Source: CAZDUS01 sp964508705 (GTDB taxonomy: Bacteria; Verrucomicrobiota; Kiritimatiellia; CAIKKV01; CAITUY01). Taken from it: a stretch of 38,583 nucleotides of DNA. Position numbers and translations under genes: made by a program. Positions 16,585-25,549 of the stretch are shown in pieces. The notes under the pieces were generated by a model. It saw only the letters and a list, made by a program, of their open reading frames with translations, was not told where the DNA came from and did not search any database. The DNA is taken from positions 1 through 38,583 of the forward strand of contig CAZDUS010000017.1 of NCBI GenBank assembly GCA_964508705.1. Direction: 5' to 3'. Positions within the stretch are counted from its first letter, which is position 1; every line of letters starts with the position of its first letter.

Positions 16585-17423
16585 AAAAGGCGTGGGCATT
16601 TGGTTTGATCGCGGTGTTGCATGTGGTGGTGATTGGCTCGTTGTTAATTCAAGGTTGCGGGACGACTCGTCCTGCGGCGCAAACTGAGCCGGCGGTTATG
16701 CCGCCAGTGATGGAGCCTGCGGTGGCTCCTGCGGTGGTGGAGCCGGAGAAAGTGGAGTTGCCTCCTGTTGAAGTGCCGACGAAGGTTTACACCGTCAAGG
16801 CTGGTGACAGTCTTTCGTACATTGCCCAACGGTTCAATGTATCGACTCGTGACATCATCAAGATGAACAAGATCAGCAATCCGAACAAGATTGTTATCGG
16901 AACCAAGCTGACGCTTCCGGGGTATGTTGACTTGAATGCCAAGGAGCCGGTTCGCAAGACTCGCAAGACGGTGGCCAAGCCCACGAAGAAGTCGGCGCCC
17001 GTGGCGGCGGGTGGTGGCGAGTATGTTGTCAAATCGGGCGACACGCTGGGTCACATTGCGGCACGTAGCGGCACGACTTCCAAGGCGATCAAGCAAATTA
17101 ACAACCTGACGAGTGATTCGTTGCGTGTTGGCCAGAAGTTGGCGTTGCCGAAGGGCGGCGAAGTTGTGGCCCCTGCGGCCGAAGGTGCGCCTGCGGATGA
17201 ATCGTCGGTTGCGGTTGCTGAAGCGGCCGTTCCCGTGGCGGATGCCGCTGTGGTTGAATCCAAGCCCGGCGAGTTGTTGCATGTGGTTGAGCCGAATCAG
17301 CAATTGGATGCCATCGCCATGATTTACGGCGTTCGGGTTGAGGAGCTTATCAAGCTGAATAACCTGGCCTCGCCGGATGTCAAAGTGGGCCAGACGTTGA
17401 AAATTCCGCCACCGGTTGAGTGA
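16581..17423 (+). CDS. LysM-repeat lipoprotein (NlpD-like)
   Basis: A 280-residue predicted lipoprotein: hydrophobic signal (about 5-22) ending in a lipobox LIQG-Cys26, a Pro/Glu/Val-rich spacer, then three LysM peptidoglycan-binding modules at about 68-113 (YTVKAGDSLSYIAQRFNVS), 150-192 (YVVKSGDTLGHIAARSGTT) and 232-278 (LLHVVEPNQQLDAIAMIYGV), joined by Ala/Val-rich linkers. There is no C-terminal M23 domain, so unlike NlpD it probably anchors or regulates wall enzymes without cutting. It sits between murD and ftsW with 4-base overlaps on both sides, so it is made with division-wall proteins. Chlamydia has an nlpD-named gene at the same place. Confidence 0.88.
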   Translation: MKKAWAFGLIAVLHVVVIGSLLIQGCGTTRPAAQTEPAVMPPVMEPAVAPAVVEPEKVELPPVEVPTKVYTVKAGDSLSYIAQRFNVSTRDIIKMNKISNPNKIVIGTKLTLPGYVDLNAKEPVRKTRKTVAKPTKKSAPVAAGGGEYVVKSGDTLGHIAARSGTTSKAIKQINNLTSDSLRVGQKLALPKGGEVVAPAAEGAPADESSVAVAEAAVPVADAAVVESKPGELLHVVEPNQQLDAIAMIYGVRVEELIKLNNLASPDVKVGQTLKIPPPVE

Positions 17424-18556
17424 TGTGGAAGACGCCCAGCATTTTAGTGGGCATCGTACTTCTGCTTCTGGCGCTGGGCATCGTAATGTTGGCCAGCGCC
17501 AGTTCTGTTAAGGGGGACGATGTTCATAAGGATCCGAACTACTTCCTGCGACGTCAGCTTGTGTATTTAGCTGCGGCGGTCGGGGTGGGAGTGGCGGCGG
17601 CATCGGTGGATTATCACCGCTGGCAGAAGCATTGGATACCCGTAGTGGTTTTTGCCGCGTTGCTGTTGGTGTTGGTGTTGGTGCCGCATGTTGGCGCCAA
17701 GATAGGTGGTAGTCGCCGATGGCTCAAGCTGGGCTTCATGAGTGTTCAGCCCTCTGAATTTTCAAAGTTTGCCATTGTAGTCGCCTTGGGCGCCTGGATT
17801 GCACAGGTTGGGAAAAAGATTGGGACGTTCAAGGAGGGGATTCTCAAGCCCGGCCTCCTGCTGGCTCTCATGTTGGGGTTGGTTTTTGCGGAGCCTGACT
17901 ATGGCACGACGGCGCTTTTGGCCACGGTAGGCGGCATTCTGCTGATTATTGGCGGGAGTTCGCTTAGGTGGATCGGGATTGGCGGGGCTCTTGGTTTTTG
18001 CGCTTTTTCGGGGGCGGTGCTACTGGATGATAATCGAAGGGGGCGCATTCTTGCCTTCCTGATGCCTGAAAAATATCCGGCGGCGGCGTATCAGTTAAAT
18101 CAGTCTGTGGACGCATTCACCTTGGGTGGATTCTGGGGAGTTGGATTGGGGCAAAGCATGCAGAAGCATTATTATTTGCCAGAGGCGCATACGGATTTCA
18201 TTTTGGCTATTATCGGCGAGGAACTGGGGTTGATGGCGACGATGACGGTAGTTTTGTTGTTTGCGGGTTTGTTTGCCTGTGGAATGTTAATTAGCTTGAG
18301 GGCGCGGGATCATTTCGGGCGTTTGCTTGGTTTCGGATTGACGATGATGATCACCGTTCAGGCTATGATCAATATCGGTGTTGTGACGGGTTGTTTGCCA
18401 ACCAAGGGATTGCCGTTACCGTTCATTAGTTACGGGGGATCGAGCCTGGTTATTTCGATGATGATGATAGGTGTTTTGATTAATATTGCCCGTCAGGGAC
18501 TCTGGTCCGTGGAAAAGTCTTCTCTGGGCGCGCAAGATAAAGCTCGCTGGCTATAA
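17420..18556 (+). CDS. ftsW: Septal peptidoglycan polymerase FtsW
   Basis: A 378-residue SEDS glycosyltransferase with about ten membrane helices that polymerises lipid II at the septum with FtsI. Motifs: IVMLASASSVKGDDVHKDPNYFL after the first helix (in pieces: IVMLASASS, DPNYFLRRQ), GAKIGGSRRWLKLG, QPSEFSKFA, the catalytic-loop region LPEAHTDFILAIIGEELG, and GLPLPFISYGGSSL near the end. It ends the cluster; murG, murC, murB, ddl, ftsQ, ftsA and ftsZ do not follow. Confidence 0.95.
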   Translation: MMWKTPSILVGIVLLLLALGIVMLASASSVKGDDVHKDPNYFLRRQLVYLAAAVGVGVAAASVDYHRWQKHWIPVVVFAALLLVLVLVPHVGAKIGGSRRWLKLGFMSVQPSEFSKFAIVVALGAWIAQVGKKIGTFKEGILKPGLLLALMLGLVFAEPDYGTTALLATVGGILLIIGGSSLRWIGIGGALGFCAFSGAVLLDDNRRGRILAFLMPEKYPAAAYQLNQSVDAFTLGGFWGVGLGQSMQKHYYLPEAHTDFILAIIGEELGLMATMTVVLLFAGLFACGMLISLRARDHFGRLLGFGLTMMITVQAMINIGVVTGCLPTKGLPLPFISYGGSSLVISMMMIGVLINIARQGLWSVEKSSLGAQDKARWL

Positions 18557-18564
18557 CAAAGAGA

Positions 18565-18593
18565 TTGCTTGGGCGGGGGGGATTCGGTATAAG
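18565..18593 (+). promoter_or_regulatory. Predicted promoter of rpmE
   Basis: TTGCTT (18565-18570), a 17-bp spacer and TATAAG (18588-18593, 5 of 6), 32 bases before the rpmE start. Together with the terminator after rpmE this makes the gene a separate unit. Confidence 0.55.
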
Positions 18594-18625
18594 ATGCGAG
18601 TTTTTCGTCAAGAAAGGTTTAGATC

Positions 18626-18826
18626 ATGAAGAAGGATATCCATCCAAATTACGGTGAAACAACGATTACCTGCGGTTGCGGGGTGGTTGTTCAAACCAAA
18701 TCAACCTCCAAAGCCATGCATGTGAACTCGTGTTCGGCCTGTCATCCATTTTACACCGGCCGCACGGCTCTGGTGGATGCCAAGGGGCGCGTGGAGCAGT
18801 TCCGTAAGCGTTACGCGAAGAAGTAG
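18626..18826 (+). CDS. rpmE: 50S ribosomal protein L31, zinc-binding form
   Basis: A 66-residue L31. It carries the four-cysteine zinc form (Cys17 and Cys19 in TCGCG, Cys37 and Cys40 in SCSACHPFYTG), a bacterial L31 of the Zn-containing type, with the usual MKKDIHPNYGETTITC start and C-terminal basic VEQFRKRYAKK. AGAAAGG lies 11 bases before the ATG. Zinc-form L31 can be swapped for a zinc-free paralogue under zinc limitation; none is seen here. Confidence 0.96.
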   Translation: MKKDIHPNYGETTITCGCGVVVQTKSTSKAMHVNSCSACHPFYTGRTALVDAKGRVEQFRKRYAKK

Positions 18827-18846
18827 TCAACGCATGATTTAGTTGA

Positions 18847-18880
18847 GGCCAGGAGACCTTCGGGTGTTCTGGCCCTTTTT
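18847..18880 (+). terminator. Rho-independent terminator after rpmE
   Basis: A long hairpin GGCCAG..CTGGCC whose tip is a CC-TTCG-GG tetraloop, followed by CTTTTT. It starts 20 bases after the rpmE stop and separates rpmE from prfA. Confidence 0.88.
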
Positions 18881-18929
18881 CTGTTCAGGGGTTGCCGGCG
18901 ATGGGCTGGTAAGGAATGGATGGGATCGT

Positions 18930-20024
18930 GTGATTGATAATTTGTACATCGAGAAGTTGAAGGAGCGCGTCGCGGCGTTGGAATCGGATATTGCCAATCC
19001 GGCGCTGGCGTCAAACCAGAAAAAATTTCGCGATGTCGTGAAGGAGCATTTGCGAACCCGGCGTATTTTGGAAAAGGCGACGGGTTACTTGCGGATTAAG
19101 CGAGATTTTGATGAGCACCGTGAATTGCTATCAAACGACAGTGCTGATCCAGATTTGAAAGCGCTTGCCTCGGAAGAGTTCGCGGAACTGGAAGCGGCTC
19201 TGCCGAAGGCGGAGAAGGAGCTACAGGCGGCGATGTTGCCGCCAGATCCTAACGACGAGCGCGATGTTATCATGGAAATCAGGGCCGGGACGGGTGGTGA
19301 GGAAGCGTCTTTGTTCGCGGCGGATTTATTCCGTATGTACAGTCGATATTGCGAGGGGCGGAACTGGAAGGTCAGTGTCATCGATGCCAGTTCCTCTTCG
19401 ATTGGCGGTTACAAGGAAGTGGTCTGTTCGGTTCAGGGGAATCAAGTCTACAGCGTGATGAAGTATGAATCCGGCTGTCATCGCGTTCAGCGAGTCCCCG
19501 TTACGGAGTCATCAGGGCGTATTCACACATCGGCGGCCACGGTGGCGGTTCTGCCGGAAGTGGATGAGATGGATGACATTGTGATTCCGGCCGATGAGTT
19601 ACGCGTGGATATATTTTGTTCATCCGGGCCAGGAGGGCAGGGTGTGAATACGACGTATTCGGCGGTGCGTGTGACGCATTTGCCGACAGGGCTGGTGGCG
19701 CAAAGTCAGGATGAACGCTCGCAACATCGAAACAAGGAAAAGGCGTTAAGTGTGTTGAAGGCCCGATTGCTTGACTGGAAGCAGAGGCAAGAGGAGGAGC
19801 GAAGCGGGAACCTCAGGAGAACCCAAATCGGGAGCGGGGATCGCAGTGAGAAAATTCGGACTTATAACTTTCCGCAAAACCGATTAACCGACCATCGGAT
19901 CAATTACACAATATATACCTTGAACCGCGTCATGGAGGGTGGCATTGACGAATTAATCCAGGCGTTGCGTGATCATGATTTGGCGTTGCGGGTCAAGAAA
20001 GAGATGGCGGCGGCCAAGTTATGA
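18930..20024 (+). CDS. prfA: Peptide chain release factor 1
   Basis: A 364-residue RF1 that reads UAA and UAG in the ribosomal A site and triggers peptide release. The codon-recognition PVT of RF1 is in RVQRVPVTESSGRIH, which separates it from RF2 (SPF), and the catalytic loop is FCSSGPGGQGVNTTYSAVR with Gln methylated by PrmC. The open frame starts at 18843, but that runs through the rpmE terminator; GTG 18930 (GGATGGGA upstream) gives a normal length. It overlaps prmC by 4 bases, and PrmC modifies this very protein. Confidence 0.95.
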   Translation: MIDNLYIEKLKERVAALESDIANPALASNQKKFRDVVKEHLRTRRILEKATGYLRIKRDFDEHRELLSNDSADPDLKALASEEFAELEAALPKAEKELQAAMLPPDPNDERDVIMEIRAGTGGEEASLFAADLFRMYSRYCEGRNWKVSVIDASSSSIGGYKEVVCSVQGNQVYSVMKYESGCHRVQRVPVTESSGRIHTSAATVAVLPEVDEMDDIVIPADELRVDIFCSSGPGGQGVNTTYSAVRVTHLPTGLVAQSQDERSQHRNKEKALSVLKARLLDWKQRQEEERSGNLRRTQIGSGDRSEKIRTYNFPQNRLTDHRINYTIYTLNRVMEGGIDELIQALRDHDLALRVKKEMAAAKL

Positions 20025-20878
20025 AGACGTTGCTCGAAGTTCTCCAAGCGTCGGCTGACTACCTTGCCGGCAAGGGAGTGGAGCATCCCCGTCTGGTGGC
20101 TGAACAGTTGATGAGCCACGTTTTGAAGTGTCCGCGACTGCAACTTTACATCCGTTTCGAATCAATGCTTGAGGAGGCTCAACTTGTGCCGCTACGGGTG
20201 GGAATCAAACGGTTGGGTTCCGGTGAGCCGCTTCAATACATCATTGGCGATGTCGAGTTCATGGGGCATCCATTCAAAGTGGATCGGCGAGCCCTGATTC
20301 CCAGGCTCGACACGGAGGTTTTGATCACGACGGTGTTGGAATGCGGGGCGCTTAGGAATCGGTCAGCGGCGATGATTGCGGATATTGGGACGGGCAGCGG
20401 GTGCGTGGCGGTGAGTCTGGCGCTGGGCTGTCCGGATGCGAGGTTGGTTGCGGTTGATATTTCGGAGAAGGCGCTCGAGTTGGCTCGAGAAAATTCAACT
20501 ATAAACAAAGTTTCCGAGCGTATTGAATTCAGGCATGGAGATCTCTTGCAGGGGCTGGGAGTGGCTGTTCTGGACGCGGTGGTAAGCAATCTTCCCTATA
20601 TTTCCACTGGTGAGTGCGCGGCGCTACCGCGACATATTCGTGACTTCGAGCCGATGTCGGCGTTGGATGGCGGCCCTGACGGATTGGATTTGATTCGTCG
20701 CTTGATTGTTGAGTCGCGGACGGCATTGACGGTGGGCGGCTGGATTTTCATTGAAATAGGCTTTGACCAAGGTCCGGCGGTTGTGGGATTGTTGAAAGAC
20801 AATGGATATGTAAATGTGGCGATACGTCCGGATCTTGGAGGGCGTGACCGCGTGGTCTTCGGCCATTTGGCGGTATAA
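20021..20878 (+). CDS. prmC: Release factor glutamine N5-methyltransferase
   Basis: A 285-residue SAM-dependent enzyme that methylates the Gln of the GGQ loop of RF1/RF2. An N-terminal helical domain (to about 85) binds the release factor. The Rossmann domain has IADIGTGSGCVAVSLAL, and the Gln-binding NPPY-type motif appears as SNLPYIS, as is usual for PrmC variants in which the second residue is Leu rather than Pro. Coupled to prfA by ATGA. Confidence 0.94.
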   Translation: MKTLLEVLQASADYLAGKGVEHPRLVAEQLMSHVLKCPRLQLYIRFESMLEEAQLVPLRVGIKRLGSGEPLQYIIGDVEFMGHPFKVDRRALIPRLDTEVLITTVLECGALRNRSAAMIADIGTGSGCVAVSLALGCPDARLVAVDISEKALELARENSTINKVSERIEFRHGDLLQGLGVAVLDAVVSNLPYISTGECAALPRHIRDFEPMSALDGGPDGLDLIRRLIVESRTALTVGGWIFIEIGFDQGPAVVGLLKDNGYVNVAIRPDLGGRDRVVFGHLAV

Positions 20879-20912
20879 CTAGGTGGATTCTTGCTAAAAG
20901 GAGGGAAAGACG

Positions 20913-21428
20913 ATGAGCTTCCTTGACTTGGCTAAACAGCGTTTCAGTGTGCGGTCTTACGCGGCACGGGTGGTGCCTCAAGAGAAGATTGAGATGGTCT
21001 TGGAGGCTGGACGTTTGGCTCCATCAGCGGCGAATCGTCAGCCGTGGCGGTTTGTGGTGGTGAGGGAAGAGCGGCAACGCCATGCGTTGGGAGAGGCTTA
21101 TCCAAGGGAATGGTTCTGGACCGCCCCGGTGATTTTGGTGGTGTGTGTTGAGCCGGCCAAGGGGTGGGTGCGGTCTGACGGAAAGAACTATTCCGACGTG
21201 GATGGCGCCATAGCGATGGATCATATGACATTGTGCGCGGCGGATCTCGGGTTGGGAACGTGCTGGATTGGAGCCTTTGAGCCAGCAAAAGTCAGACGGG
21301 TGCTGGGACTACCGGCGACGCTTGAGCCGTTGGCGATGACACCGCTTGGGTTCCCCGAAGAGCCCATTCGAGCAAAAAGCCGGAAGGCAGCGCACGAGAT
21401 CGTTCATTATGAGCGCTATCAGGTGTGA
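20913..21428 (+). CDS. Nitroreductase family FMN protein
   Basis: A 171-residue protein of the nitroreductase (NfsB/FRase) fold, on the short side for the family. The FMN phosphate motif RFSVRSYAAR is at the N-terminus, APSAANRQPWRFVVV follows, and AAADLGLGTCWIGAF-like residues (CAADLGLGTCWIGAF) near 110-124 mark the FMN re-face loop. C-terminal PLGFPEEPIRAKSRK is typical. It would use NAD(P)H to reduce quinone-like or nitro compounds; the real substrate is unknown. AAAGGAGGG lies 9 bases before the ATG. Confidence 0.88.
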   Translation: MSFLDLAKQRFSVRSYAARVVPQEKIEMVLEAGRLAPSAANRQPWRFVVVREERQRHALGEAYPREWFWTAPVILVVCVEPAKGWVRSDGKNYSDVDGAIAMDHMTLCAADLGLGTCWIGAFEPAKVRRVLGLPATLEPLAMTPLGFPEEPIRAKSRKAAHEIVHYERYQV

Positions 21429-21472
21429 AGCGTTCATCTGGATTTTGTGTGATGGAGTGTTGATGGAGAGTG

Positions 21473-22825
21473 ATGATTAGCATGAAGCCAGACCTCTCCA
21501 TAAAGAATAGCACGCCGTGGAACAAAGTGGTTGTTTCGCTAGTGCTTATTGCGCTTGCGGCGGGTGCGTTCTCGGTATCCGGTTTATTGGCCCAAAAGCA
21601 AAGGGTTCAGGGTGGTGAGGCTTTGGCCATGGCAGACTATCCGCCGGGTGTCCGATTCATTACGGTTGCTCTTGGCGGGTTCAGGGGGATTTTGGCGGAT
21701 GGACTTTGGTTGCGGGCGGCGCAAAAGCAGGATGAGGGGAATTATTTTGAGGTTGCCCAGCTCTCGGAGTGGATCACACGGCTTGAACCCAGATATTCCG
21801 AGGTGTGGTCCTATCATGCGTGGAATATCGCATACAACATCAGCGCGATGTTCCCCGATCCAGCCGACCGGTGGCAATGGATACAGCGTGGCGTCCGGTT
21901 ATTGCGTGATGAAGGCATACCTGCCAACCCCAGAAGCGGGAAGTTGTATTGGGAGCTTGGATGGTTGTACTCCGAAAAGGTTTCCGGGCGCTGGGATGAA
22001 GTGCCCTTCTATACCCAGATAAGGTTGGCCTCGGACATGACGGCGTTGATGGGCGGCGCTGGCGGTTCACTTGGTATGGTCAAGGATGACCCGGCAACCC
22101 GGACAGCATTGGCGGCGGAAGGGTTATCGCTGGATTTCATGCGTGAGACGGAGGGAGAGGTTGGTTCGCTTGATTGGCGACTGCCGGAAACTCATGCACT
22201 CTATTGGGCGTCCAGGGGGCGGGAATATCAAGATCCGAATATGCCGTGGTGTGATCGGTTGGTCTGGACTTCGATGAAGGATATGATTAGTTCCGGGACC
22301 CTTCATTTTGATCCGGCACGACGATTGTATGTGCGGGGGCCCCGCTTGGAGCTGGCCCGGCGCGGGGTGCAGTCACGGCAATGGGAGGGTTTGATGAAGG
22401 TGCCGTTGACCGGGGTGGTCGTGGAGCTATTTCTGCGGGAAGCGATGGTTATGTTGTATGCGTTCGGGGACGAGGTTGGCGCCGAGAAAGCAAGAGCGGC
22501 ACTCGTTGCCTTGCCGGGGAGTGGCGGGGTGGGGACAAGTTTGGAGGCAGCGGTTTGCGCGGAGGTGGATGAGCGGTCAAATGCTGTAAGCACCATGAAC
22601 AGGCGTGAACTTATCATAGGATTCCTGTCAAAGGGTGAGACTTGGCGTATGTTGGGAAATGAGCCCTTTGCCGCAGGGTTTATCCGGCTGGGGGAGCTTT
22701 ACAGGGATGCGATGAGTCGAAGTCCTGAAGGGCGGGGGACGGACGACGTTGCGGCACAGTGGGAATCCATGAGGCAAGAAGCCAAGGCGAGCGCGGCAAC
22801 GATACTGGGTGGTGATAATAACTGA
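21473..22825 (+). CDS. Unknown membrane-anchored helical-repeat protein
   Basis: About 450 residues. An N-terminal uncleaved membrane anchor (WNKVVVSLVLIALAAGAFSVSGLLA, in two parts VVVSLVLIALAAGAF and SVSGLLA) is followed by a mostly helical periplasmic part rich in Trp and Tyr. The piece GILADGLWLRAAQKQDEGN..AQLSEWITRLEPRYSEVWSYHAW looks like TPR-type helical pairs. I do not recognise a named family; similar proteins occur, as far as I can judge, in Verrucomicrobia and Planctomycetes. Possible starts are ATG 21473 and ATG 21482. The next gene, apbE, follows within 30 bases, and then a glycosyltransferase, so the three may act together. Confidence 0.75.
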   Translation: MISMKPDLSIKNSTPWNKVVVSLVLIALAAGAFSVSGLLAQKQRVQGGEALAMADYPPGVRFITVALGGFRGILADGLWLRAAQKQDEGNYFEVAQLSEWITRLEPRYSEVWSYHAWNIAYNISAMFPDPADRWQWIQRGVRLLRDEGIPANPRSGKLYWELGWLYSEKVSGRWDEVPFYTQIRLASDMTALMGGAGGSLGMVKDDPATRTALAAEGLSLDFMRETEGEVGSLDWRLPETHALYWASRGREYQDPNMPWCDRLVWTSMKDMISSGTLHFDPARRLYVRGPRLELARRGVQSRQWEGLMKVPLTGVVVELFLREAMVMLYAFGDEVGAEKARAALVALPGSGGVGTSLEAAVCAEVDERSNAVSTMNRRELIIGFLSKGETWRMLGNEPFAAGFIRLGELYRDAMSRSPEGRGTDDVAAQWESMRQEAKASAATILGGDNN

Positions 22826-22851
22826 TTTTGCGTTCCAAAGAGGATGAGGCG

Positions 22852-23937
22852 ATGAAGAGGATTTGTTTTATAACGGCACTAGTGGCGGTTGTCATTGTGA
22901 GTGTTGGTGTTATGTCGTGCAGGCGGGCTGGGACGAGAGAGTCAACGTTTCAAGTCATGGGAACCCTTGGGTCTGTGATTGCAGGAGTTGGCGAAGCGGA
23001 GCGCTGTGAGAGTTACAAGAAGACGACCTTTGATCGGATGAAAGAGATCGAGGCGACAATGAGTATTTATAGTCCGACCAGTGAACTGTCGCGATTTAAC
23101 GCCCAAGCCGGGAAAGGACTGATGACGACAGGAGAGCATCTGACCAAGATGCTTGGTATGGCAAGAGTGTATGGGGCCTTGAGTCATGGGGCGTTCGACG
23201 TGACGGTGGGGCCGGTGGTGAAGGCCTGGGGTTTTAGTGGAGGGAAGAAGCCCGAGACGTTGCCTGCGGAGGATTTATTGAAGGAGAAGATGGCGTTGGT
23301 TGGATACTCCAAGATTGTGGTTGCAGGGGAGAGGTGTGGATTGGATCGGACAGGAATGGTGGTGGATTTTGGGGGGCTGGCCAAGGGGTATGCCGTGGAT
23401 GTGAGTTGTCGTGACCTGATCAGGCAAGGAGCGAAAGACTTTGTGGTGAATCTGGCGGGGAATATGCGGTGTTATGGGAAACCGGAGTCTGGGCGGGCTT
23501 GGAGGGTTGGAGTACGCGATCCGTTTCAGGCAGGAGCCACCATCGGTACGATTGAGCTGAGCGACGGGATGGCGGTGGCAACGTCGGGGAATTATGAGCG
23601 CTTTGTGGAAATTGAGGGTAAACGATACGCGCACATCATTGATCCGCGCACCGGGTGGCCGGTGACAGGAATGGCGGGGGTTACCGTGGTGGCGCCTTCC
23701 GCGGCGGCGGCGGATGCGATGTCGACGGCATTGTTTGTGCTGGGGCCTGACGAGGGGAACAAGGTTTTGGCATTCTTCACCAATTGCGCGGCATTGTTTG
23801 TGCCCGACAAGGCCGGGTTGGAGATTCAATTGACGGCGGGGATGGATCGTTACTTCAAGGCGAATCCGGACTTGAAAGACAAGGTAATGATGGTGGGGGA
23901 TGTGGTGGCGACGGATAGCACGGGGAATAAGAAATGA
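22852..23937 (+). CDS. apbE: FAD:protein FMN transferase (ApbE family lipoprotein)
   Basis: A 361-residue ApbE. The signal peptide ends in a lipobox VMS-Cys, so it is a lipoprotein facing the periplasm. It would move FMN from FAD onto Ser/Thr of target proteins such as NqrB/C or RnfD/G. Family motifs are HGAFDVTVGPVVKAWGF, VVDFGGLAKGYAVD, VATSGNYERF and HIIDPRTGWPV with the metal-binding Asp. ATG 22852 (GAGGATGAGG upstream) is preferred over an in-frame TTG at 22828. No Nqr, Rnf or other target gene is in the window. It overlaps the glycosyltransferase gene by 4 bases. Confidence 0.93.
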   Translation: MKRICFITALVAVVIVSVGVMSCRRAGTRESTFQVMGTLGSVIAGVGEAERCESYKKTTFDRMKEIEATMSIYSPTSELSRFNAQAGKGLMTTGEHLTKMLGMARVYGALSHGAFDVTVGPVVKAWGFSGGKKPETLPAEDLLKEKMALVGYSKIVVAGERCGLDRTGMVVDFGGLAKGYAVDVSCRDLIRQGAKDFVVNLAGNMRCYGKPESGRAWRVGVRDPFQAGATIGTIELSDGMAVATSGNYERFVEIEGKRYAHIIDPRTGWPVTGMAGVTVVAPSAAAADAMSTALFVLGPDEGNKVLAFFTNCAALFVPDKAGLEIQLTAGMDRYFKANPDLKDKVMMVGDVVATDSTGNKK

Positions 23938-25514
23938 CGCTGACGAGACGGTTCCGAGGCTTGATGTTGCTCGTTCCGGTCGTGGTGGTTCTGCTTGGGA
24001 CTCTGCCATGGAATGGAAATCCGATGCCAATTCGGGCTTCCGAGTTACGGGTGTTGATGTGTGCCCGCAACATGGCGGATGGCGGCAGCTGGCTAGTGCC
24101 GGTTTATGACAGGGAAGTAAGGGTCAACAAGCCGCCACTCATGTATTGGGTGGTGGCTTCGGTCTTTCGAGTGGCGGGCGGCTCGGACTCGCTTGCTGTG
24201 GCGCGCGGGGTTAATGCGGCGCTGGGTGTATTTTTGGTGTTGGCGGTTTATGGTTGTGGACGGTATTGGGTGGGGCGTCGTCGAGCGTGGGTGTCTGCGT
24301 TGACGGTGGCGACCAGTTATCTGTTCTTGCGGTTCGCGCGCGTGTGCGAGACCGATATCGCATTAACGTTGTTTACACTTCTGGCCTGTTTCAGTTTGTG
24401 GAGGGCAGGGATAAGCAGAAGTGGGTGGAGATGGTGGGTGTTGGCAGGGGTATTTGCCGGGATTGGGTTTATGTTCAAAGGGCCAGCGGCGTTGGTTCTG
24501 CCTGTGGCCGCGTTGGCGACTGCTTATGTGACAGGGGCGGCCCATTCGTGGAAGCGAAGCGGAGCGGGCTTACTTCTGCTGATGGTTCCGTTCTTGGTTA
24601 TTGTCTTGCCGTGGTACTTGAAGTTGATGTTGGGGCAGATTAACGGCGCGGCGCAACAGGACATCGGGTATGAAGTGGCTGCGTTGATGAAGGAGAGTCC
24701 GCACAAGAGGGCGATTATCTATTACCTTTATGTGTTACCGATCGCCATGATGCCCTGGGGATTGTTTCTGCCAGCGGCCATGGTTCAGGCATGGCGTCGG
24801 AGAGGGCGCCCCGGGGTAAGATTCTTGATGGGGTGGTTGGTCAGTGCGGTGGTGTTGATGAGTCTGCTTAAGAGCAAGCAATTGCATTACGCGATGCTTT
24901 TAATGCCACCGGCGGCATTATTGACGGGCGGTTATTTGTGCGAAGCAGCTAGGAATCCCCTTCGGTTTAAAGGGGTTGGAAGCTTTCTGCACGGTATCAG
25001 TTGGCTCATGGTGGTGGCGGGAGGCGGTGTTGTTCTACTGCCGTGGTTTGTGGAAGGGGTGAGTTGTCGGGTTGGATTTTGGTGGGGTTTGCCTGTGATA
25101 TTGACGGGCGTCGTTGCAGCCTTAGTTAAGAGAGGTAACCCTGTTTCCCGTGGCATGATAGCCTTGATGGTCATGAGCGTGTGGACGGCGGCGGGTTTTA
25201 GCGCGGTATTTCATGAGCTTCGCGAACCGGCGGCTATCTACCGGGAATGTGCGGCAGAGGTCAGGAACCGGGCAGGGGTAGCGACCCAGGTGTTTATCAC
25301 CGGTCGTCGGGTGATTCCTATGGAGTATTATGTCCACAAGCCGATTCAAGAGTCTGATGATTTTGCACAGGCGTGGGATTCCGCATTGCCGGGTGACCTA
25401 GTGATTGTCTCCGTCAACTCCAAGCACAGGCATGTGTTGACCATGGCGCCTCCATGCCCGCCGGTATTTGAGCGAAGACAGGGCGATGTGGAGCTGAAGA
25501 TATATGTTCGGTAA
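23934..25514 (+). CDS. ArnT/PMT-like (GT83/GT39 type) membrane glycosyltransferase
   Basis: A 526-residue protein with about 11-12 membrane helices. The first periplasmic loop carries the GT-C acidic motif in ASELRVLMCARNM (Glu37), followed by GGSWLVPVYDREVRVNKPPL and MYWVVA, the ExxR..KPPLxYW pattern of ArnT-like enzymes. They move a sugar from undecaprenyl phosphate onto lipid A, protein or another glycan. The C-terminal 120 residues form a small soluble domain. Donor and acceptor cannot be read from sequence. ATGA overlap with apbE. Confidence 0.86.
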   Translation: MTLTRRFRGLMLLVPVVVVLLGTLPWNGNPMPIRASELRVLMCARNMADGGSWLVPVYDREVRVNKPPLMYWVVASVFRVAGGSDSLAVARGVNAALGVFLVLAVYGCGRYWVGRRRAWVSALTVATSYLFLRFARVCETDIALTLFTLLACFSLWRAGISRSGWRWWVLAGVFAGIGFMFKGPAALVLPVAALATAYVTGAAHSWKRSGAGLLLLMVPFLVIVLPWYLKLMLGQINGAAQQDIGYEVAALMKESPHKRAIIYYLYVLPIAMMPWGLFLPAAMVQAWRRRGRPGVRFLMGWLVSAVVLMSLLKSKQLHYAMLLMPPAALLTGGYLCEAARNPLRFKGVGSFLHGISWLMVVAGGGVVLLPWFVEGVSCRVGFWWGLPVILTGVVAALVKRGNPVSRGMIALMVMSVWTAAGFSAVFHELREPAAIYRECAAEVRNRAGVATQVFITGRRVIPMEYYVHKPIQESDDFAQAWDSALPGDLVIVSVNSKHRHVLTMAPPCPPVFERRQGDVELKIYVR

Positions 25515-25549
25515 GGTGACTTTGATAAAAAAAGGAGTGGAGGAACACT

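Noticed and set aside
16650..17303. 219-codon minus-strand frame inside the LysM gene
   Set aside because: A composition shadow of the Ala/Val/Pro-rich repeats; the plus strand has a lipobox and LysM modules.
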